From: Porphyromonadaceae bacterium UBA7176
Lineage (GTDB): Bacteria > Bacteroidota > Bacteroidia > Bacteroidales > Muribaculaceae
Length of the DNA: 21,681 bases
Direction: 5' to 3'
Assembly (NCBI GenBank): GCA_002491245.1
Contig: DKVO01000034.1
Location: 1,220-22,900, forward strand
Shown here: positions 6,568-13,627 of the stretch, piece after piece
Layout: every line of letters starts with the position of its first letter
Numbering within the stretch: the first letter of the stretch is position 1
The notes under the pieces: generated by a model
Database searches by the model: none
What the model was told of the DNA's origin: nothing
Seen by the model: the letters and a program-made list of their open reading frames with translations, nothing else
Position numbers and translations under genes: made by a program

Positions 6568-9516
6568 ATGCCCCAGAAACTCAACAAAGTCGCGAAAGAG
6601 CTTAATGTGTCGGTGCCGACCATTATCGAATTTTTGCGAAAAAAGAACATCACGGTTGATGAAAACCCCAATACGCGTATTGAGGACAGCGTTGTAGACA
6701 TGCTCACGTCGGCCTTCGCCAGTGATAAAGACCTTAAAAACCGCTCGGCCCAGATTGCAGTCGAGCGCAAGGAAACTCGTCAGCAACAGCGTACCGAGCA
6801 GCCTAAACCTGCACCTGCAGCCGAAGAACCACGTCTGACGACGGTGCAGAAACCGCGCATCCTGGGTAAGATCAATCTTGATGCCAAGGGTAATCCCATA
6901 GCACCCAAGCCTGAGACTCCTAAGGTAGAAGCGCCCAAGCAGGCCGAAGCTCCGGCGCCCAAGCCCGAACCCGTAGAGGTGAAGAAAGAGGAGACACCCA
7001 AAGCCGAAGCACCTGTCGCACCGGCCGAGCCTGTGGTGGAGAAGAAGGCAGAGCAGCCTGTAGAGCCTAAACCTGAGACGCCCAAGGCTACCGAGGCACC
7101 CAAGCCTGAAGCAACAAAACCCAGCGCTCCCGTGGCTGAGGCTCCTAAAGCTGTAGCCGAAGAGAAAAAGCCAGAAGCAGCTGAGGCTGCGAAGCCCGTA
7201 GAGGCCAAGCCCGAAGCCGGCCAAAACGACCCTGAAGTGTTTACAATCGAACGCTCTACCCCCACACCGTCGCTTAAAATCGTAGGTACCATCGACCTTT
7301 CGTCGATGAACCTCAACACACGCCCGAAGAAGCGTGGTAAAGATGATCGCAGGGGTGCTAAACCGGGCCAGCCCGGAGCTGCTGCCGGGAATGACAGCGA
7401 CCGTAAAAAACGCCGCCGCATATCCGGAAAAGAAAAAGTAGATATCGAGAAAGCCGGCAAGCAAGCTGCAGACAACAACGGAAACAGCGGAGAACGCCGT
7501 AACAACGGCAATGCTCAGCAGGGTGGTGGACGTAATAATGACAACCGTCGTGGCGACAACCGCCGCGGCAACCAGCGCAACACACGTCCGGTACAGCCCG
7601 AGGTGAGCGAGGAAGATGTACAGAAGCAGGTTCGCGAGACACTTGCCCGTCTTACCTCGAAAGACAAGGGTCTCAAGCGTGGTGCCAAGTGGCGTAAAGA
7701 AAAACGCGAGGCCAATGCCGAACACCAACGCGAACTTCACCAGGCAGAGCTCGCCGAGAGCAAGGTGCTTAAAATCACCGAATTCGTTACAGCCAACGAG
7801 TTGGCGGCGATGATGGACGTTCCGGTCAACAACGTTATCGCAACATGTATGAACATCGGTATCATGGTTTCGATCAACCAACGCCTTGATGCCGAGACAA
7901 TCAATATCGTGGCCGAAGAGTTCGGCTTCTCGACAGAATATGTATCGGCAGAGGTCAGCGATGCCATCCAACAGGAAGAAGACAATGAGGAAGATCTCGA
8001 GAGCCGTCCGCCGGTAGTGACCGTGATGGGTCACGTCGACCACGGCAAGACATCGTTGCTCGACTATATCCGCAAGGCTAATGTGATTGCCGGTGAAGCC
8101 GGCGGTATCACCCAGCATATCGGCTCCTACAATGTGAAGCTTGCCGACGGAAGACACATCACCTTCCTCGACACTCCCGGCCACGAAGCGTTTACCGCCA
8201 TGCGTGCCCGTGGTGCGAAGGTGACCGACCTTGTCATTATCATCGTTGCTGCCGACGATGCCGTGATGCCCCAGACCGTCGAGGCTATCAACCATGCTTC
8301 GGCTGCAGGTGTGCCTATCGTCTTTGCCATCAACAAGGTTGATAAACCCCATGCCAACCCTGACAAAATCAAAGAGGAGCTCGCCGCGATGAATTATCTG
8401 GTCGAGGACTGGGGCGGCAAGTACCAGAGCCAGGATATCTCGGCAAAGCAGGGCCTCGGAGTGGAAGAACTTATGGAGAAAGTGCTCCTCGAAGCCGAGC
8501 TGCTCGACCTTAAGGCAAATCCCAAGCGTCGTGCCGTGGGCACGATCATCGAGTCGACACTCGACAAGGGCCGTGGATATGTGGCAAATGTGCTTGTGCA
8601 GAACGGTACTCTCCGAGTGGGAGATATCGTATTGGCCGGTAACAACTTCGGCCGTGTCAAGGCGATGTTCAACGAGCGTAACCAACGAATCAAGGAGGCC
8701 GGTCCGGCCATGCCTGCGTTGATCCTTGGACTCAATGGCGCACCAACAGCCGGTGATACTTTCAATGTGCTTGAAACCGAGCAGGAAGCGCGCGAAATCG
8801 CCAACAAACGCGAGCAGCTCGCCCGAGAGCAAGGTCTCCGCACAACCAAGATGCTTACGCTTGAGGATATCGGCCGTCGCCGCGCCATCGGTAACTTCCA
8901 GGAACTCAATATCATCGTCAAGGGTGACGTGGACGGTTCGATTGAAGCGCTCTCTGACTCACTCATCAAGCTCTCTACCGACGAAATCCAGATCAATGTG
9001 CTCCACAAGGCTGTGGGCGAGATTTCTGAAAGTGATGTTACCCTCGCAGCTGCGTCGGATGCAATTATCATCGGTTTCCAGGTGCGTCCGAGTGTGGCTG
9101 CACGCCGCGCCGCCGAACGCGACGGTGTGCAGATACGTCTCTACTCTGTGATCTACCAGGCTATCGAAGAGGTGAAGGATGCCATGACCGGTATGCTTGC
9201 CCCCGAGATCAAGGAAGAGATTACCGGTACGGCAGAGGTACTCGAGACATTCCACGTGTCGAAAGTCGGTACTATCGCCGGCGCTCTTGTGCGTGAGGGT
9301 AAGATACGCCGTGGTTGCAAGCTGCGCCTGATACGCGACGGTATTGTACGCTACACAGGCGACCTTGGCTCTCTCAAGCGTTTCAAAGACGACGTGAAGG
9401 AAGTTACTTCGGGCTTTGACTGCGGTATCTCGATAGCTGGCTACAATGATGTAAAGGTAGGCGACATGCTCGAGGCTTTCGAGGAGAAAGAAGTTGCCCG
9501 TACAAGTATAGATTAA
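6568..9516 (+). CDS. infB: Translation initiation factor IF-2
   Basis: The GTPase that places initiator tRNA on the 30S subunit and promotes 50S joining. The 982-residue protein has an N-terminal IF2_N helix domain (KLNKVAKELNVSVPTIIEFL, 4-23). A long disordered linker (about 65-250) of Pro/Ala/Glu/Lys repeats is followed by a basic stretch with KKRRR and an Arg/Asn/Gly-rich segment (about 309-340, GDNRRGNQRN). A second IF2_N-like domain lies near 405-465. The G domain starts with GHVDHGKT (488-495), DTPGH (535-539) and NKVD (589-592), and ends with the usual IF2 domains II, III and IV. The ATG at 6568 is followed by the expected N-terminus; upstream is an A-rich stretch and no Shine-Dalgarno, typical for this phylum. 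A 763-residue antisense frame over this gene is a composition artefact. Confidence 0.97.
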   Translation: MPQKLNKVAKELNVSVPTIIEFLRKKNITVDENPNTRIEDSVVDMLTSAFASDKDLKNRSAQIAVERKETRQQQRTEQPKPAPAAEEPRLTTVQKPRILGKINLDAKGNPIAPKPETPKVEAPKQAEAPAPKPEPVEVKKEETPKAEAPVAPAEPVVEKKAEQPVEPKPETPKATEAPKPEATKPSAPVAEAPKAVAEEKKPEAAEAAKPVEAKPEAGQNDPEVFTIERSTPTPSLKIVGTIDLSSMNLNTRPKKRGKDDRRGAKPGQPGAAAGNDSDRKKRRRISGKEKVDIEKAGKQAADNNGNSGERRNNGNAQQGGGRNNDNRRGDNRRGNQRNTRPVQPEVSEEDVQKQVRETLARLTSKDKGLKRGAKWRKEKREANAEHQRELHQAELAESKVLKITEFVTANELAAMMDVPVNNVIATCMNIGIMVSINQRLDAETINIVAEEFGFSTEYVSAEVSDAIQQEEDNEEDLESRPPVVTVMGHVDHGKTSLLDYIRKANVIAGEAGGITQHIGSYNVKLADGRHITFLDTPGHEAFTAMRARGAKVTDLVIIIVAADDAVMPQTVEAINHASAAGVPIVFAINKVDKPHANPDKIKEELAAMNYLVEDWGGKYQSQDISAKQGLGVEELMEKVLLEAELLDLKANPKRRAVGTIIESTLDKGRGYVANVLVQNGTLRVGDIVLAGNNFGRVKAMFNERNQRIKEAGPAMPALILGLNGAPTAGDTFNVLETEQEAREIANKREQLAREQGLRTTKMLTLEDIGRRRAIGNFQELNIIVKGDVDGSIEALSDSLIKLSTDEIQINVLHKAVGEISESDVTLAAASDAIIIGFQVRPSVAARRAAERDGVQIRLYSVIYQAIEEVKDAMTGMLAPEIKEEITGTAEVLETFHVSKVGTIAGALVREGKIRRGCKLRLIRDGIVRYTGDLGSLKRFKDDVKEVTSGFDCGISIAGYNDVKVGDMLEAFEEKEVARTSID

Positions 9517-9540
9517 ACTGAGCGCGTCGGGCAAGTGTAC

Positions 9541-9981
9541 ATGCACTATTCGACCGTTTATCTCAGCATAGGATCCAACAGCGGCGACCGCCGTGCCAAT
9601 ATAGGGCGCGCGGTCGCCGCTCTTTCCATGTTGGACGGTGTAGTATCGGAGAGGACGTCGTCGTACTATTCCAGTGAGCCGTGGGGCTTCGTATCAGACA
9701 ACAGTTTCCTGAATATTGCTGTAGCGCTTCGTTTCCGCCGTAGCGAACCGTGGACCGAGAGTGAGGCGGAAGCCCTGCTGGACCGGTTGCAGGCGATAGA
9801 ACGGCGTATATCGCCTATGCCTCACCGCAATGCCGACGGAAGTTACCGAGACAGAGGTATTGATATCGACATCATCGCTATCGACGACCAGACTTTCGAT
9901 ACCTCCCGACTTTCAGTGCCTCATCCTTTGGCCGGGCAACGGCCTTTTGTCACAATACCCTTAGCAGAGGTTTCGGAGTGA
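9541..9981 (+). CDS. folK: 6-hydroxymethyl-7,8-dihydropterin pyrophosphokinase
   Basis: Folate synthesis: transfers pyrophosphate from ATP to 6-hydroxymethyl-dihydropterin. The 146-residue protein has the family's order of motifs: VYLSIGSNSGDR at the N-terminus, SSYYSSEPWGF with the EPWG substrate loop, FLNIAVAL, the ATP/Mg site around YRDRGIDIDIIAID, and the C-terminal PHPLAGQRPFVTIPLAEV. The residues usually read as R-x-x-D-I-D are kept as RDRGIDID. I chose the ATG at 9541; a GTG two codons upstream (9535) is the alternative. The gene follows infB by 24 nt and probably shares its transcript. Confidence 0.93.
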   Translation: MHYSTVYLSIGSNSGDRRANIGRAVAALSMLDGVVSERTSSYYSSEPWGFVSDNSFLNIAVALRFRRSEPWTESEAEALLDRLQAIERRISPMPHRNADGSYRDRGIDIDIIAIDDQTFDTSRLSVPHPLAGQRPFVTIPLAEVSE

Positions 9982-10000
9982 ACAATTGACTCCCGTCAGG

Positions 10001-10029
10001 TGTATTGAATATAATAAAAGTTCAATACA
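10001..10029 (+). repeat. Perfect 9-11-9 inverted repeat just before the channel start codon
   Basis: Arms tgtattgaa (10001-10009) and ttcaataca (10021-10029) are perfect reverse complements with an 11-nt A/T spacer, extendable by two G-U pairs at the base (9999-10000 with 10030-10031). The ATG of the channel gene begins 3 nt later (10032). In mRNA it would form a hairpin over the ribosome-binding region; in DNA it could be an operator. No T tract makes it a normal terminator. Confidence 0.6.
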
Positions 10030-10031
10030 TT

Positions 10032-11504
10032 ATGTCGATAAACATTACATCTATCCTCTCTGCCGCCGGCCCGTCGGTCGACGATATCCGCCATTTTGTA
10101 GGCGACCGCAACGGTGCTTCCTATGCCATCGCCGAAATGATCATGAAAGTCGTCAACTGGATAACTGGTGTTTTCGGGTTGGAGCATAATGAAAATATAG
10201 TTACCTTCCTCTATGCCGCGGTAGTGTTCGGTGTCGCTCTTGTAGTGGGCTGGATTACTCAATGGATAGTGCTCAACGCCGTGCGTGAGATAACGAAGCA
10301 CTGGAGTTCGGATCTTTACGAGACTCTCAAGAGCGTGAGCTTCTTCCATAAGATATGCCGTATCATACCGGCTCTTGTTTTCCTGATACTGATACAGTTC
10401 ACGTTGTCGAACCATACATCTCTCTCCGGCATACTGACCAAGATTACGGTGATATATGTGGTTTTCGTGACTGCTGTGGCTGTGTCGGCACTTATTATGG
10501 CTGTGTGGCAGCATGTCGACAAACGAGCTAACAAGCGAAAACTTCCACTCAAGGGCATAGCACAGCTCGCAAAGGGTGTGATATGGATAGTGGCTGTGAT
10601 AGTGATGGTCTGCATCGCCGTTGACCAGTCGCCTGCTAAACTCCTCGCAGGTCTCGGTGCCTTTGCAGCAGTGTTGATGTTGATATTCAAAGACAGTATT
10701 CTCGGTCTTGTTGCCGGCGTGCAGCTCTCGGAAAATGATAGCCTGCATGTAGGCGACTGGATTGCAGTTCCCGGCACAAATGCCAACGGCACAGTGATGG
10801 AAGTTGGGCTGACAGCAGTGAAAGTGGAGAATTGGGACAAGACCACCACCACGTTGCCTCCGTATAGCTTGATAAGCGGAGGATTTACCAACTACCGCAC
10901 AATGCAGGCGAGCAACACCAGACGGATATGCCGCAGCTATAATATTGATGCCGACAGTGTGTTGCCTGCAACTCCCGAGATGATAGAGGCCGTGCGAAAG
11001 TTGCCTTTCATGGACGAATGGATAACAAAAAAACAGGCCCAGGCAGCGGCCGGAAGAGAGGCGGATGTCGATAATCCCGAAGGACTTGCCGACGGAACGC
11101 TCGACACCAATCTCGGTCTTTTTCGTGCCTACTTCAAGATGTGGCTCGACAACAGCCGGTATATCAGTCACGACAGCGATTGTTTTGTGTCGACGCTTCC
11201 TCAGACTCCGGCAGGAATACCTTTCCAGGTTTATTGCTTCACGTCAACTTCAAAATGGTTTCCTTACGAAGGAATACAGGACCTCGTTTTCGAGCATCTG
11301 GCCGCAATGCTTCCGGCATTCAGTCTCTATGCTTTCGAAAATCCCTCTGGTCGCGACACTGTGGTCGACGGATATCTCAGTCCGGGCCGAAACATCAACG
11401 AGGTATTTGGTATCCCATATCCCTTCTTCAAAGAAGTGCCGGCAACCCAAGCACCACAGGCGCCGTCGGGCTCTGTCGCCCCTTCGGGACAGGCAAAGCC
11501 TTAG
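10032..11504 (+). CDS. Mechanosensitive channel, MscS/YbdG family
   Basis: Inner-membrane small-conductance mechanosensitive channel that releases solutes on hypo-osmotic shock. The 490-residue protein has five predicted membrane segments (about 56-80, 111-125, 134-159, 181-198, and the pore helix 203-232 with AGLGAFAAVLMLIFKDSILG). The MscS beta domain follows (GDWIAVPGTNANGTVMEVGL, 241-260, then TTTTLPPYSLI), and a long C-terminal cytosolic domain carries the WFPYEGIQDLVFEHL motif known in YbdG-type miniconductance channels. The tail is Pro/Ala/Gln-rich. The ATG at 10032 is preferred; an in-frame TTG at 10005 lies inside the inverted repeat. The gene follows folK by 50 nt and may be read from the infB operon. 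It converges on the DUF2851 gene with only 17 nt between stops and no visible terminator. Confidence 0.92.
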   Translation: MSINITSILSAAGPSVDDIRHFVGDRNGASYAIAEMIMKVVNWITGVFGLEHNENIVTFLYAAVVFGVALVVGWITQWIVLNAVREITKHWSSDLYETLKSVSFFHKICRIIPALVFLILIQFTLSNHTSLSGILTKITVIYVVFVTAVAVSALIMAVWQHVDKRANKRKLPLKGIAQLAKGVIWIVAVIVMVCIAVDQSPAKLLAGLGAFAAVLMLIFKDSILGLVAGVQLSENDSLHVGDWIAVPGTNANGTVMEVGLTAVKVENWDKTTTTLPPYSLISGGFTNYRTMQASNTRRICRSYNIDADSVLPATPEMIEAVRKLPFMDEWITKKQAQAAAGREADVDNPEGLADGTLDTNLGLFRAYFKMWLDNSRYISHDSDCFVSTLPQTPAGIPFQVYCFTSTSKWFPYEGIQDLVFEHLAAMLPAFSLYAFENPSGRDTVVDGYLSPGRNINEVFGIPYPFFKEVPATQAPQAPSGSVAPSGQAKP

Positions 11505-11521
11505 GACGAGACTTCTGCTTC

Positions 11522-12772
11522 TTATTGAGCAGCGTGGCGGCGTAGTGCTTTGGTGGCGAGAAAACGGTGGCCCATACGGCAGTACAGACATTTGCGAGGC
11601 TCGCAGTAGTTGCGCCGCAGTTCGATCAGGGCCTGTCCGGTGAATGCATCCCGGCAGGTGATACCACCGGCTTCGAAAAGGCGTATCACGCTGTTCTGCT
11701 CGGCAGGCAGAGCCTGTAGGATATCTATGGCACGTTCTTCCATGCCAGAGTCGCCAAGATATCGGCCGTAGGCATACATGACAGGTACGACAACGTTGAT
11801 CACCAGCGTATTAATTGAGCTGTCGCCTAAGTTTCCCTGACGAGTGTGGAAGAGTTTCCTTGCTTCGTCGACTCCTGTGATACTGAATATGCGGTGACTG
11901 AGGGCAAATCCTTCGGCAATCAGAGAGGCAAGCAGGGATATACGCCGCAGAGGTGAGTTGTGCGGCCGCATCCGCGCCATGCGCCAACCGGGATTGCGCA
12001 ACGGTACAAGGCCGTATTTGGCACAGATGAAGCTGTGCTCGGCGCGAAGACGGGCTGCGCGGTCGCCTTCAGGAGTGCCAGCCGCGACATCGGGGATAAG
12101 TCCTGCCTGCCCTAATAATGTCGCTTCGATCGTTTCGTAAGCTCCTTGATGTCGCAGGAGGCGTGACAATGGCGTGGCAAGAGCCAGCCGCTCGAAAGCA
12201 TCGCTGTTTGTATGGAAGCCAAGAGCCCGGGCGAATGTCACATATATTGCTTCGCGCCAGTCGCCTCCAAGGCGCTCCACAAGTTCAGCGATGCGGTCGG
12301 CTTTAGTATAAAGACGCTCGAAGGCAAGGGCTGTGAGCCAGTCGGTGATATATATCTGCGGCAAGGATGCCAACTCGCCGGCACAGGCGAGTTGCGACGC
12401 CGGATTGTTGACCATCTCGTCGTAGCTCCTGCTGAAATCACGCGCGCAGCTCATCACGATCTGCGGTATTTGTCCGCCATCGCGACGGGCCACGCGGCAA
12501 TCGTCGGTCTCGACGACATGGAGTATTACGGTGTCGTAGGCGCTGTCGTTTTGATGTCCGTGTCGCAGCCAATCGGATGCCCGTACGTGTATCTCAACAT
12601 TTCCGGCCCACATGTCGGCTCCGATGCGTACTTTGGCATTGAAGAAGTCGGGGCCGGCGTCGGTATTATGCAGGCCCGGGTCTATGACGTCGACGTGCTC
12701 GCCATCGACAGTGGTGAGGTCGCCGGGCAACCACAGGCGGTGTTGCCATACATAGTGCATCAACTTCTCCAC
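11522..12772 (-). CDS. DUF2851 family protein, function unknown
   Basis: A Bacteroidota-typical protein of about 416 residues with no established function, recognised by the N-terminal segment DPGLHNTDAGPDFFNAKV. From memory the family begins MEKLLHYxWKH; here GTG at 12772 gives MEKLMHYVWQH, so I prefer that start. An ATG at 12847 would add 25 residues and overlap ribE by 44 nt; an ATG at 12760 is also possible. Using the 12772 start, GPDF (P41, D42) is followed 17-18 residues later by GNVEIH (E60, H62), a spacing resembling PD-(D/E)XK nuclease cores with His for Lys. The C-terminus has C390, C395 and C398 in a CEPRKCLYC cluster, which could bind metal. The middle is mostly helical. It follows ribE by 31 nt and probably shares its promoter. 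Confidence 0.83.
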   Translation of the reverse strand: MEKLMHYVWQHRLWLPGDLTTVDGEHVDVIDPGLHNTDAGPDFFNAKVRIGADMWAGNVEIHVRASDWLRHGHQNDSAYDTVILHVVETDDCRVARRDGGQIPQIVMSCARDFSRSYDEMVNNPASQLACAGELASLPQIYITDWLTALAFERLYTKADRIAELVERLGGDWREAIYVTFARALGFHTNSDAFERLALATPLSRLLRHQGAYETIEATLLGQAGLIPDVAAGTPEGDRAARLRAEHSFICAKYGLVPLRNPGWRMARMRPHNSPLRRISLLASLIAEGFALSHRIFSITGVDEARKLFHTRQGNLGDSSINTLVINVVVPVMYAYGRYLGDSGMEERAIDILQALPAEQNSVIRLFEAGGITCRDAFTGQALIELRRNYCEPRKCLYCRMGHRFLATKALRRHAAQ

Positions 12773-12803
12773 TGGCAGACGGTTAGAGCCGGAGGCTATG
12801 ATA

Positions 12804-13415
12804 TCAGCTGTTTGCGATCTCGCCCAGACGGGCAAGGTATTTGCCAATTATGTCGAACTCGAGGTTGACGCGCGTGCCTACTTCGATAGTGTGGAAGTTG
12901 GTGTGCTCGAAGGTGTAGGGTATGATCGCCACGCGGAACGAGTCGAGCTCGCTGTCGCACACGGTGAGGCTCACGCCATTTACTGTCACCGAGCCTTTTT
13001 CGACGGTCATATATCCTTTTGCCGCCATTTCGCGGCTAACATCGTATTTGAAAGTGAAATAGCGGCTGCCATCGGCTTCTTCGACGGCGGTGCAGACAGC
13101 GGTGGTGTCGACATGTCCCTGGACTATGTGTCCGTCGAGACGGCCGTTCATCATCATCGAGCGCTCGAGGTTCACTTTGTCGCCCGGCAGGAGGTCGCCG
13201 AGGTTGGAGCGTTCGAGGGTCTCGCGGATTGCTGTCACTGTGTATGTGCCGTCTGCGCCGAGCGACACTACGGTGAGGCATACGCCGTTGTGGGCCACAG
13301 ACTGGTCGATGTGGAGCTCGTCGGCGAAGCTACAGCGGAGGGTTAGGTCTACATTTGAGTCTTTATGGTTGACGGCTACTACAGTTGCCGCATCTTCTAC
13401 TATTCCGGAAAACAT
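12804..13415 (-). CDS. ribE: Riboflavin synthase, alpha chain
   Basis: Last step of riboflavin synthesis: dismutation of two 6,7-dimethyl-8-ribityllumazine molecules to riboflavin and a pyrimidine by-product. The 203-residue protein has the characteristic start MFSGIVE and the two homologous beta-barrel halves. NGVCLTV (43-49) in the first half is mirrored by NGVSLTV (146-152) in the second, with the linking motif GHIVQGHVDT (95-104). It has its own promoter 32 nt upstream and no FMN riboswitch in the short leader. The DUF2851 gene follows directly. Confidence 0.96.
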   Translation of the reverse strand: MFSGIVEDAATVVAVNHKDSNVDLTLRCSFADELHIDQSVAHNGVCLTVVSLGADGTYTVTAIRETLERSNLGDLLPGDKVNLERSMMMNGRLDGHIVQGHVDTTAVCTAVEEADGSRYFTFKYDVSREMAAKGYMTVEKGSVTVNGVSLTVCDSELDSFRVAIIPYTFEHTNFHTIEVGTRVNLEFDIIGKYLARLGEIANS

Positions 13416-13447
13416 AGATTTATATTTCGTTAGTTAACTGACAAGGG

Positions 13448-13479
13448 CAAAGATAACGTAAAAACATCAAATCAGCAAA
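13448..13479 (-). promoter_or_regulatory. Promoter of ribE-DUF2851
   Basis: On the minus strand, -33 TTTG (13476-13479) and -7 TATCTTTG (13448-13455, matching TAnnTTTG) are 20 bp apart, the same spacing as in the rimP promoter. The -7 box ends 32 nt before the ribE ATG. Confidence 0.73.
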
Positions 13480-13546
13480 TATCGCTCGCAAACTTTTTGG
13501 GCCGGTCTCTGTAAGTGCCTGTCGGCGCCGGCGTCTTCATGAACAG

Positions 13547-13607
13547 AAAAACCCGGAAGCCGAGCTTACCAATGCGTGGGATAACTCCCCCAAGCTCAGC
13601 CTCCGGG
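13547..13607 (-). terminator. Intrinsic terminator of the secreted-protein gene
   Basis: In the minus-strand RNA, 13592-13607 pairs with 13552-13567 over 16 bp including two G-U pairs, around a 24-nt loop, and is followed by a run of five U (13551-13547). The two wobble pairs make it a better stem on the minus strand than on the plus. It begins 20 nt after the stop of the upstream gene. Confidence 0.87.
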
Positions 13608-13627
13608 CCGTATGTTTATGATTGACT

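Noticed and set aside
6541..8832. Very long minus-strand open frame (763 codons) opposite infB
   Set aside because: It is antisense to a clear IF-2 gene. The translation is a biased His/Leu/Gly/Phe-rich string without domains, as expected from the complement of Lys/Glu/Pro-rich codons.
13416..13551. FMN riboswitch before ribE
   Set aside because: The predicted transcription start leaves only about 27 nt of leader, and none of the conserved RFN-element blocks are seen.
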